DNA from: M0108 sp964523415
Lineage (GTDB): Bacteria; Pseudomonadota; Gammaproteobacteria; Chromatiales; Chromatiaceae
Assembly: GCA_964523415.1 (NCBI GenBank)
Contig: CAZFZB010000126.1
Coordinates: 1 to 7,720, forward strand
Length of the DNA: 7,720 bases
Direction of reading: 5' to 3'
The position numbers were made by a program, and so were the translations under genes. The notes beneath the pieces were generated by a model. It was not told the origin of the DNA. It made no database searches and was given only the letters and a program-made list of their open reading frames with translations. Within the stretch, counting starts at the first letter, position 1. The number at the start of each line of letters is the position of its first letter. Of this stretch, positions 1-7,636 are shown in pieces.

Positions 1-62
1 CGGCGCGAAAGTTGGAAATCGATGGAATTGCCCAGGTCCGGGTGGAAGTCCTCCCGGATTAA
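1..62 (+). CDS. C-terminal end of a probable RlpA-like double-psi beta-barrel protein (5' part outside window)
   Basis: The frame starting at base 3 reads ARKLEIDGIAQVRVEVLPD and ends at a TAA stop (60-62). This matches the end of the double-psi beta-barrel domain of RlpA-like septal/lytic transglycosylases. That domain typically ends with an Ala-Ala-Lys/Arg-Lys-Leu-Gly-Ile helix, a short Gly-Ala turn and a final Val-Arg-Val-Glu-Val/Ala-Leu strand. RlpA proteins are exported lipoproteins that cut naked glycan strands of peptidoglycan. If the call is right, the protein ends directly after the barrel and has no C-terminal SPOR domain. Only 19 codons are visible, so the family assignment rests on pattern resemblance. 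The other two plus-strand frames read here as low-complexity Pro/Arg/Gly-rich peptides without family character. Confidence 0.5.
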   Translation, partial: ARKLEIDGIAQVRVEVLPD

Positions 63-291
63 GGGCTGACCCTGCGCAAATCGGGGGCGTATTCACGAAC
101 CACCCATGGCTTGCCGTTACCAGGGTGGGGCTTCAGGTCAGCAGGACCTTCCCTTCACTGGACCCCCGAGAGCTCAATCCCCCGGCCCGGTTCTTAAGGC
201 CATTGGGCTATCCCCGAGGCCTCGCCCTGGCCGTCTGGGTAAGCAGGGACGAGACAGGACAGCCAGGGATTCGCTGAACCCGCCATGGAGC
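63..291. other. Intergenic stretch with no supported gene
   Basis: This 229-base stretch lies between the end of the RlpA-like gene and the end of the minus-strand YjbQ gene, so transcription from both sides converges on it. A 10-base palindrome (CGAGGCCTCG, 215-224) is present, but I see no stem followed by a T-run that would make a clear terminator on either strand. Translations across it are Pro/Arg/Gly-rich and look like non-coding GC-rich DNA. No tRNA-like cloverleaf was recognised. Confidence 0.5.
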
Positions 292-699
292 TCAGAGGTC
301 GGCGATGATGGTAACCACCACGCTTCGCTGATTGCGAGGGCCGTCGAATTCGCAAAAGAAGATGTTTTGCCAGGTCGAAAGCCCCAGCTTGCCATCCATC
401 AGGGGCAGGGTCTCTCCGGGCCCCACCAGGCCGGCCTTGATATGGGCATCGCCGTTGCCGTCCTGCCGGTCGTGTCGCCAGACTCCTTTGGGGATCTGCC
501 GGGCAAGAAAGGCGATCACGTCCTCCTGCACACTCTCGTCCCAATTCTCCTGAATCATGATCGCCGCGGTTGCACCCTGGGCATAGACGTGGACCAATCC
601 TTCCTGGATACCGCTGCGATCCACCAGGGACCTTACCCGAGCGGTTATATCCACAAGCTCCTGATCGCGATGGGTAGCGAACCGGATCGTGTCACGCAT
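292..699 (-). CDS. yjbQ: YjbQ / UPF0047 family protein (secondary thiamine-phosphate synthase type)
   Basis: This 135-residue protein has the usual length of the YjbQ/UPF0047 family, small soluble cytoplasmic proteins. Some members weakly replace thiamine-phosphate synthase, but the true physiological role is uncertain. Family landmarks seen are the EN-x-D/E strand-turn near residues 51-55, the WRHD...GNGDAHIKA block at 74-89 with conserved His76 and His86, the GPGETLPL...GKLGLSTWQ segment at 93-111, and EFDGPR (117-122) followed by a Val-rich final strand. Where E. coli YjbQ and many relatives have His-Thr-Ser/Thr-Ala, this protein reads QGATAA (41-46). I recall such a Gly-Ala-Thr form from a separate branch of the family. 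ATG at 699 is the first start in the frame. Its Shine-Dalgarno is weak (AGGA about 11 bases upstream). The gene is transcribed away from clpB and ends with TGA. Confidence 0.85.
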   Translation of the reverse strand: MRDTIRFATHRDQELVDITARVRSLVDRSGIQEGLVHVYAQGATAAIMIQENWDESVQEDVIAFLARQIPKGVWRHDRQDGNGDAHIKAGLVGPGETLPLMDGKLGLSTWQNIFFCEFDGPRNQRSVVVTIIADL

Positions 700-1043
700 G
701 GTGCCGATAATCCTGGGTCATGGCCCTTCCACGGGTTTTCGTTTTCCGACAAGCTAATCCTATGGTACCTGACATTCCTCTCAGGGCGCCTCACTAGTGT
801 CTTTCAGGGGCGGCAACGGGGAACTGGTGTAGTTAACCCCTTGCCTTGGTATAGGTGTCTAGCTTGGGGTGGAGTGAGTGTCTGGTTGGCGTGGGATGTG
901 CGCGGAGAACCTAACCGATCCGGGGGCGGTCAGGGACGAGAAGCGCCTGGATGAATATATCTCCGACTCAGGGGTTATGGGTTGCGATGGAGCTGCTAGG
1001 ATTAGGGGCAGATTGCGAGGTTGGGAATTCCAGGCCCAGGAAC

Positions 1044-1070
1044 CTTGAAATCATCACGGTCTTCCCAAAC
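1044..1070 (+). promoter_or_regulatory. Candidate sigma-32 (RpoH) heat-shock promoter of clpB
   Basis: CTTGAAA at 1044-1050 is an exact match to the sigma-32 -35 element. After 13 bases comes CCCAAAC (1064-1070), a partial match to the -10 consensus CCCCATNT. The spacing falls within the range usual for RpoH promoters. Transcription would begin near 1077, giving a leader of about 34 bases before the clpB ATG. clpB is a classical RpoH regulon member in gammaproteobacteria, so position, motif and gene agree. The -10 part is imperfect. Confidence 0.65.
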
Positions 1071-1096
1071 TAGCCACCATAACCGATTGCAGTAGT

Positions 1097-1100
1097 GGAG
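1097..1100 (+). promoter_or_regulatory. Shine-Dalgarno of clpB
   Basis: GGAG lies 10 bases before the ATG at 1111. A second ATG two codons later (1117) would leave 16 bases, which is too far, so the first ATG is preferred. The resulting N-terminus, MRMDKLT, also matches the usual MRLD/MRMDKLT start of proteobacterial ClpB. Confidence 0.6.
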
Positions 1101-1110
1101 ATTCTTAGCC

Positions 1111-3708
<2,598 letters not shown>

Positions 3709-3731
3709 GGTAAGGCTGGCAGGCCCCCACG

Positions 3732-3752
3732 AAAAAGGGGCCCGCAGGCCCC
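3732..3752 (-). terminator. Rho-independent terminator of the fccAB operon
   Basis: Read on the minus strand, a six-pair stem GGGGCC / GGCCCC (3752-3747 and 3742-3737) with a four-base loop is followed directly by TTTTT (3736-3732). It lies 46 bases beyond the fccB stop codon, as expected for the end of the minus-strand transcript. An 11-base direct repeat, GCAGGCCCCCA (3719-3729 and 3744-3754), means the GGCCCC arm could also pair with the second copy. Confidence 0.75.
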
Positions 3753-3766
3753 CAAGGTATGACGAC

Positions 3767-3800
3767 GACGCGCCCTTAAGGGCGCGTCCTTCTTCTTGTT
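3767..3800 (+). terminator. Probable rho-independent terminator of clpB
   Basis: A perfect 22-base palindrome (arm GACGCGCCCTT, 3767-3788) can form a nine-pair GC-rich stem with a TTAA loop. On the plus strand it is followed by a pyrimidine tract CTTCTTCTTGTT (3789-3800). It starts 58 bases after the clpB stop. The T-run is interrupted, so it is weaker than a canonical terminator. The tract overlaps the last bases of fccB on the other strand. On the minus strand the same stem lies just after the fccB stop but has no T-run there. Confidence 0.65.
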
Positions 3801-5094
3801 ACTTGAAGATGTCGTTAACGATGTTGGTGTACCAGCTATAGGCGTACTGGACCTCGCGGGCATGGGCCTCGGCGGGGGCATCCATGGGGGTCAGGCCACC
3901 CGAGCCGGGTACCTCGGCGATCTTGCCGTCTGCCCCCAGCTTATAGACCCCAGCGACGGAGATGGCCCAGTCGGGGGTGATGAGGGAGTAACAGGTATTG
4001 ATGAAGGAGGGTACCCCGACCTCGCCGCCCTTGAGCAGGGCCACGACGGCGGCGGCGCAGACCTTGGCCTGACTGTTGGCGGCATAGGCGGATTTGGGCA
4101 TGGCGCCGGCGATACAGGCATCGCCGATGACATGGACGCCAGGCACCTTCTTGGACTCAAAACTGCGTCCATCCACCGGGCAGAACCCGCTGTCGTCGGC
4201 CAAGCCGGCGGCCTGGGCGATTTTGCCAGCACGCTGGGGTGGGATCAGGTTGATGACATCCGCCTTCATCTCCTCGCCAACCTCGCCATAGGTCAGGGTC
4301 ATGGTGGCGGGATCGACCTTCTTAACGGTGGCATCCGGACCGGGGCGCCATTCGATCAAGGCCTTCGGGGTTCCGTAGCCATAGAATTTCTCCCAGCCCT
4401 GGATGAAGAGGCCCTGCTTGGAGAACTTTTGTTTGGCATCCAGGATGACGACCTTGGACTTGGGCTTGTGCTTCTGCAGGTAATGGGCAATGAGGCTGGC
4501 GCGCTCGTAAGGCCCGGGGGGGCAACGGAAGGGGTTCGGTGGGGCGACAATGGCGACCACGCCGCCATCCTTCATGTCTTCTATTTGCTTTTTCAGCAGT
4601 AACGTCTGAGGGCCAGCCTTCCAGGCATGGGGCATTTGTTTCTCTGCGACCTCGGGCGAGTAGCCTTCGATCTTATCATAGACAAACTCGACGCCAGGGG
4701 AGACGACGCAACGGTCGAAGGCCAGGGATTGGCCACCGGCGGTCTTGACGGTCTTGGCGGCACCATCGATGGCTTCCGCCGAGTCAAAGACGACGTTGAT
4801 TCCCATCTTCTTGACATCTTCATAGCCCACCTCGATGGACTTGATGTCACGCTCGCCGGCAATGACCTCGTTGCTGAAGTAGCAGGTGAAATAGGTCTTG
4901 TTGGGCTCGACGATGGTGACATCGATGGAGGGGTCGAGGCGCTTGATGTACTTGGCGGCGGTGGTTCCGCCGGTACCCCCGCCGACGACCACCACCTTGC
5001 TGGTGGCACCTAGGGCGAGATGAGGCATTCCTACCATGGCAACGGCGGCGGCCGTACCGGTGGCTTTTACAAAGTCACGACGATTCATTTTCAT
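3799..5094 (-). CDS. fccB: Flavocytochrome c sulfide dehydrogenase, FAD subunit (FccB/SoxF type)
   Basis: FccB oxidises sulfide in the periplasm and passes electrons through FAD to the heme subunit FccA. The precursor is 431 residues, the family length. A twin-arginine signal NRRDFVK (4-10) with a hydrophobic stretch ends near LALGA (26-30). The FAD-binding motif VVVVGGGTGG is at 34-43. Cys71 in TYFTCYFSNEV matches the cysteine that covalently binds FAD (Cys42 of the mature Allochromatium protein). Cys191 in PFRCPPGPYER and Cys368 in INTCYS match the active-site disulfide pair. IPPQRAGKIAQAAGL (284-298) and HVIGDACIAG (321-330) are typical, as is the C-terminal REVQYAYSWYTNIVND (413-428). ATG 5094 is chosen over an ATG at 5163 because AGGAG lies 9 bases before it, the longer form would overlap fccA, and the Tat motif then sits at the N-terminus. 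The gap to fccA is 19 bases, so the two are surely co-transcribed. Confidence 0.97.
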   Translation of the reverse strand: MKMNRRDFVKATGTAAAVAMVGMPHLALGATSKVVVVGGGTGGTTAAKYIKRLDPSIDVTIVEPNKTYFTCYFSNEVIAGERDIKSIEVGYEDVKKMGINVVFDSAEAIDGAAKTVKTAGGQSLAFDRCVVSPGVEFVYDKIEGYSPEVAEKQMPHAWKAGPQTLLLKKQIEDMKDGGVVAIVAPPNPFRCPPGPYERASLIAHYLQKHKPKSKVVILDAKQKFSKQGLFIQGWEKFYGYGTPKALIEWRPGPDATVKKVDPATMTLTYGEVGEEMKADVINLIPPQRAGKIAQAAGLADDSGFCPVDGRSFESKKVPGVHVIGDACIAGAMPKSAYAANSQAKVCAAAVVALLKGGEVGVPSFINTCYSLITPDWAISVAGVYKLGADGKIAEVPGSGGLTPMDAPAEAHAREVQYAYSWYTNIVNDIFK

Positions 5095-5103
5095 GCTGGG
5101 TTG

Positions 5104-5108
5104 CTCCT
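5104..5108 (-). promoter_or_regulatory. Shine-Dalgarno deciding the fccB start
   Basis: AGGAG on the minus strand sits inside the 19-base fccA-fccB gap, 9 bases before ATG 5094. The ATG at 5088, two codons later, would be 15 bases away. The ATG at 5163 lies inside fccA and would add 23 residues before the Tat signal. Confidence 0.7.
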
Positions 5109-5113
5109 GGTCC

Positions 5114-5788
5114 TTATTGCTGGCTGGCGTAAAAGGCGTAAAGGGCCTCGAGTCCCTTGTCACCTTCCTTCTTGACCATGCCGTCGAACTTCTCCTTCAT
5201 CTTCTTGGGCATCTCACGCTTATTGGCCTGGAAGTCTTCCATGGAGTATTTCAGGTAGGGGGTCCACTGCCCAGCTATGACCTGATATTCCTCGTCCTTT
5301 ACCACCTTGCCACCATCCGCGTGGCATTTCTCACACCATTTTTCATGGATCTTCTTGCCGGTGGCGGCAAGCTTGTCATCGAATTTTTGTTTAGCGGGTA
5401 CATAGGGCTTGGCGGAGAAGAATTCGGCCATGAGTTTTATTTCGCCCTCCGAGTAACCCTTGGCGATGCGACCCATCACGGTGGAGTAGGTCGTACCATC
5501 CTGAAAGCTTTTCATGACCTCGGCGAAGTACTCGGGGTGCAGCCCGCCAATGTTGGGCGAGGCCGGTCCCGAGCTGGCGCCGTCGGTGCCGTGGCAGCCA
5601 TTGCAGGTGTCGCTCAGCATCTGGGCGGTGGCGCCGGAGACCAGTTCGACCGGGGCGGCGGCAGGGGCAGCAGCCGGGGCAGCGGCTGGAGCGGGTTTGG
5701 CTTCTTCCTTTGCAGCGTAAGCGGTGGTAGCGAGACCTAGGGTAACGGCGCTCGCGAGCAAGGCCAGTTTCATTAGTTTTTTGGCCAT
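5114..5788 (-). CDS. fccA: Flavocytochrome c sulfide dehydrogenase, diheme cytochrome c subunit
   Basis: This 224-residue periplasmic cytochrome accepts electrons from the FAD of FccB. A Sec signal peptide (about 1-25, ending TAYA) is followed by a Pro/Ala linker (about 32-46). Two cytochrome c domains follow, with heme-binding CNGCH (62-66) and CEKCH (152-156). GPASPNIGGLHPEYFAEVM (74-92) and STVMGRIAKGYSEGEI (102-117) are family hallmarks, and Met105 is the likely sixth ligand of heme 1. In domain two, VIAGQWTPYLKYSMEDF (170-186) and the Met-rich REMPKKM (191-197) fit FccA, with Met193 a candidate ligand. The end, ALYAFYASQQ, is also typical. ATG 5788 is chosen because AAAGGAGG lies just upstream. 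An ATG at 5836 would put 16 extra residues before the signal peptide. The gene ends 19 bases before fccB. Confidence 0.95.
   Translation of the reverse strand: MAKKLMKLALLASAVTLGLATTAYAAKEEAKPAPAAAPAAAPAAAPVELVSGATAQMLSDTCNGCHGTDGASSGPASPNIGGLHPEYFAEVMKSFQDGTTYSTVMGRIAKGYSEGEIKLMAEFFSAKPYVPAKQKFDDKLAATGKKIHEKWCEKCHADGGKVVKDEEYQVIAGQWTPYLKYSMEDFQANKREMPKKMKEKFDGMVKKEGDKGLEALYAFYASQQ
5651..5695 (-). repeat. Pro/Ala (AAAP) low-complexity linker in fccA
   Basis: Residues 32-46 of FccA form a Pro-Ala-Pro start followed by AAAP, AAAP and AAAP, encoded by a GC-rich period-12 stretch. It would join the cleaved signal peptide to the first heme domain as an extended flexible tether. From memory, the Allochromatium FccA passes almost directly from signal peptide to heme domain. 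Confidence 0.7.
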
Positions 5789-5931
5789 GATTCCTCCTTT
5801 GGGTGACAAAATTTCACAGATTACCTGGAGAACCAAATCTCCGTCATGCGTGAAACGCCGCTAGGACGCTCCTTTTCGCATAGTTTGTCGGCACGGGTGT
5901 CCTCGAACGATACACCCAGCCTCGATCACAT
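5789..5931 (-). other. 143-base leader between the ankyrin gene and fccA, with stem-loops
   Basis: On the minus strand an inverted repeat GGGTGT / ACACCC (5917-5912 and 5900-5895, 11-base loop) lies 14 bases after the ankyrin gene stop. A smaller stem GGAGA / TCTCC (5842-5838 and 5831-5827) is closer to fccA. Neither is followed by a T-run, so they are not clear terminators. The gap is the longest inside the cluster and could hold a separate fccAB promoter, but I see no convincing -35/-10 pair. The stems could equally protect the fccAB mRNA after processing. Confidence 0.45.
5793..5800 (-). promoter_or_regulatory. Strong Shine-Dalgarno of fccA
   Basis: AAAGGAGG on the minus strand is a near-complete match to the 16S anti-Shine-Dalgarno, 4 bases before ATG 5788. 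It is the best ribosome binding site in the window, suggesting FccA is made at a high level. Confidence 0.75.
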
Positions 5932-6876
5932 TCAGGGTTTTGACAGCAGGGTAACGGCCTCCTGATTACCCTTCTGACGGGCGATGTCCATCGCCGTTCG
6001 ACCTCTGGCATCCTTGAGGCTTGGGTCCGCGCGGTAACTCAACAGCGGACCGATGAAGTCCCCGTGACTGGTGTTGACGGCCTCGATGAGGGCGCTGACA
6101 CCGTCGGTATCCTGCTGGTTGGGATCTGCGCCAGAGGCCAGCAGCAGTTCGACGACGTCGGCGCGATTATTGCCGATGGCCCAAATGAGGGCCGTCCCCC
6201 CCAGCTTGTCATGGGCGTTGGGATTGGCCCCCTTGGCGAGAAGGGTTGCGACGGCATCGGTTTGTCCCTCGCCTGCGGCGAGGATGAGGGCGGTCGCCCC
6301 ATCCTTATCCTTGGCCTCCGGATCGGCGCCCGCTTCGATCAGTAGTTTCACAACCTGGGCGTGACCACGGGCAGCCGCGGTCATCATGGCCGTACGATGT
6401 TCCTTATCCGAGGCCTTGGGGTCGGCGCCCTTGTAGAGCAGTTGTTCTACCATGTCGGCGATGCCGTAGCGCGATGCGATCATGAGGGCGTCCCAGCCAC
6501 CCCGAGTGCGGTCATGCAGGTTGGCGCCCCGCTCGATGAGGAGAGCGGTGATACCAATATGTCCGTTTTCGGCGGCGAAGGTCAGAGCGGTGCAATTGGC
6601 GTTGGCGCGGGCGTTGACATTGGCGCCCCGCGCCAGCAACAGTGCGACAGTCTCCAGGTTATCGCCCTCTACGGCCATCATGAGGGCCGTTTTCCCCAGT
6701 TCGTTGGGGCTATCGACGGGCACGCCCTGGTCGAGATAGCGGGTGACCTCCTCGGTGTTGCCGACGGCGGCAGCCATGCGCATCTCTTTGCCAATGGCAT
6801 TTTCGGCTCCCTGTGCTGGCAGGCCCACGGCGAGTGCCAGGAGGAGGGGCAGGGCAGTCTGATAGCGGGTTGTCAT
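5932..6876 (-). CDS. Exported ankyrin-repeat protein
   Basis: This 314-residue protein consists almost entirely of ankyrin repeats behind a Sec signal peptide (1-23: hydrophobic LPLLLALAVGLP, probable cleavage after AQG), so it should be periplasmic. About nine repeats of 32-34 residues can be followed: a capping unit near 30-57, then units starting near 61, 94, 127, 160, 193, 227, 260 and 292. They show the typical G-TAL-x-A-A, GH-x-x-V-x-x-LL and GADPN/GANVN patterns. There is no enzymatic domain, heme motif or membrane segment. Ankyrin repeats bind other proteins; a periplasmic ankyrin protein of Pseudomonas (AnkB) supports a catalase. Here it sits 46 bases after the tetraheme cytochrome gene and 143 bases before fccA, all in one direction, so a partner among these cytochromes is my inference. 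ATG 6876 has a modest GAGG site about 10 bases upstream, inside a palindrome. Confidence 0.9.
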   Translation of the reverse strand: MTTRYQTALPLLLALAVGLPAQGAENAIGKEMRMAAAVGNTEEVTRYLDQGVPVDSPNELGKTALMMAVEGDNLETVALLLARGANVNARANANCTALTFAAENGHIGITALLIERGANLHDRTRGGWDALMIASRYGIADMVEQLLYKGADPKASDKEHRTAMMTAAARGHAQVVKLLIEAGADPEAKDKDGATALILAAGEGQTDAVATLLAKGANPNAHDKLGGTALIWAIGNNRADVVELLLASGADPNQQDTDGVSALIEAVNTSHGDFIGPLLSYRADPSLKDARGRTAMDIARQKGNQEAVTLLSKP

Positions 6877-6884
6877 GTCGGCGG

Positions 6885-6896
6885 CGCCTCGAGGCG
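6885..6896 (-). promoter_or_regulatory. Palindrome overlapping the ankyrin gene's ribosome binding site
   Basis: CGCCTCGAGGCG is a perfect 12-base palindrome whose second half carries the GAGG that is the only plausible Shine-Dalgarno for the ATG at 6876. In RNA it could form a short four-pair stem with a UCGA loop and partly hide the site, lowering translation of this gene relative to its neighbours. The stem is small, so the effect is uncertain. Confidence 0.35.
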
Positions 6897-6922
6897 ATCA
6901 GTTCCGGGGTGGGGTCCGGGGA

Positions 6923-7531
6923 TCATTCGGATTTGGCTTGGGTGCTGGTTTTCACGTCGGCCTGGTTTGATGCCGTTGCCTCATCCGGGGTTTCCGGCTC
7001 ATCCGGCAGCGTATGGGCAATGCCTTGGTGGCAGTCGATGCAGGTCTCACCCTTGTCAGGGGCGCTGCTATGCCGGGCGCGGGCGGAACGGGACTGAGTA
7101 TCCAAGGCCATATGGGCAAAATCATGGCAGGAACGACACTCGCGGGAATCGGTAGCCTTCATTTTAGCCCAGACCCGGCTGGCCATGTCCCAACGATGGG
7201 CCTCGTATTTCTCAGGGGTATCGATGGTGCCCATAAACTCGTGATAGACGTCCTTGGCAGCCATGATCTTTGCGATCATCTTGGGAATAAAGGGCTTGGG
7301 GACATGGCAGTCGGCACATCCCGCATGGACGCCCGAGGCGCTCTGCCAATGAACCGATTGTTGCAGCTCCTCCAAGTTCGTCTGCATGGAATGACAGGAG
7401 GTGCAAAATTCCGTGGTGTTGGTGTGCGCCAGACCAGCGTTGAAGAGTCCGGCGAAAACGATGCCCGCCACGAATATAAGAGCGGAAACGATAATGACTT
7501 TTTTTAGGGAGGAGCCTTCGGTCTTGGCCAT
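6923..7531 (-). CDS. NapC/NirT-type membrane-anchored tetraheme cytochrome c
   Basis: This 202-residue protein has the size and layout of the NapC/NirT/NrfH family, which usually carries electrons between membrane quinol and a periplasmic enzyme. After a short cytoplasmic start, one uncleaved membrane helix (about 11-33) anchors it. The periplasmic part has four heme sites: CTSCH (43-47, followed by SM, the CXXCHxM form of heme 1), CADCH (72-76), CRSCH (132-136) and CIDCH (164-168). ECRSCHDFAHM (131-141) and TCIDCHQGIAH (163-173) are family hallmarks. The tail (177-202) is acidic and polar without structure. No nitrate, nitrite or TMAO reductase gene is in view; the neighbours are the ankyrin gene and fccAB. 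It may therefore link sulfide oxidation to the quinone pool, which is inference. ATG 7531 has GAGGA 5 bases upstream. It is the first gene of the cluster in the window. Confidence 0.92.
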   Translation of the reverse strand: MAKTEGSSLKKVIIVSALIFVAGIVFAGLFNAGLAHTNTTEFCTSCHSMQTNLEELQQSVHWQSASGVHAGCADCHVPKPFIPKMIAKIMAAKDVYHEFMGTIDTPEKYEAHRWDMASRVWAKMKATDSRECRSCHDFAHMALDTQSRSARARHSSAPDKGETCIDCHQGIAHTLPDEPETPDEATASNQADVKTSTQAKSE

Positions 7532-7593
7532 GGAAATCCTCGGGTGGCGGTGTCAACAGCGGATGGGTGGCTCAAGGGGATTGCAGCCACAAC

Positions 7594-7630
7594 CCCAGCG
7601 GTAAGGGGGCTGGGATTCGTTTTAATTATT
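7594..7630 (+). terminator. Stem-loop with T-rich tail, upstream of the tetraheme gene
   Basis: An inverted repeat CCCAGC (7594-7599) / GCTGGG (7609-7614) with a nine-base loop is followed on the plus strand by ATTCGTTTTAATTATT. This resembles a factor-independent terminator on the plus strand, but no plus-strand gene precedes it. Read on the minus strand it would instead be a stem-loop in the 5' leader of the tetraheme cytochrome mRNA. Either role is possible. Confidence 0.35.
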
Positions 7631-7636
7631 AAGCCG

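Larger units (their letters stand above)
700..1110. other. 411-base divergent intergenic region between yjbQ and clpB
   Basis: This region separates the divergently oriented yjbQ and clpB genes and is long for a compact chromosome. Its right end carries the clpB promoter and ribosome binding site (separate entries). The yjbQ promoter must lie near 700-800 on the minus strand, but I find no convincing -35/-10 pair. A plus-strand extended -10 look-alike, TG-G-TATAGG, is at 847-855 and has no recognisable -35. An 8-base palindrome (CACTAGTG) is at 792-799. One plus-strand frame stays open across 106-954, but it is antisense to yjbQ and its product resembles no family. No RNA gene is recognised. 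Confidence 0.5.

Noticed and set aside
244..941. 11-base direct repeat CAGGGACGAGA at 244-254 and 931-941 flanking yjbQ, considered as insertion or attachment repeats
   Set aside because: Several 11-base matches are expected by chance in a window of this size, and there is no integrase, transposase or terminal inverted repeat.
106..954. Plus-strand open frame of 282 codons
   Set aside because: It runs antisense through the whole of yjbQ and into intergenic DNA, has no ribosome binding site of note, and its product is Pro/Arg/Gly-rich with no family resemblance. The open frame is explained by high GC content.
3796..4602. Plus-strand open frame of 268 codons opposite fccB
   Set aside because: It is antisense to a well-conserved gene. 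The Gly/Asp-rich product is a mirror effect of codon bias.
5095..5163. Longer fccB start at ATG 5163
   Set aside because: It would overlap the end of fccA and put 23 odd residues before the Tat motif. ATG 5094 has a good AGGAG and gives the usual family length.
5789..5836. Longer fccA start at ATG 5836
   Set aside because: The extra 16 residues precede a normal signal peptide, and the strong AAAGGAGG lies directly before ATG 5788.
5932..6876. Ankyrin units considered as a DNA tandem repeat
   Set aside because: The periodicity is at protein level only. The nucleotide copies have diverged too far to call a DNA repeat array.
6361..7155. Plus-strand open frame of 264 codons opposite the ankyrin and tetraheme genes
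   Set aside because: It spans parts of two genes and their gap on the other strand and shows no family features.
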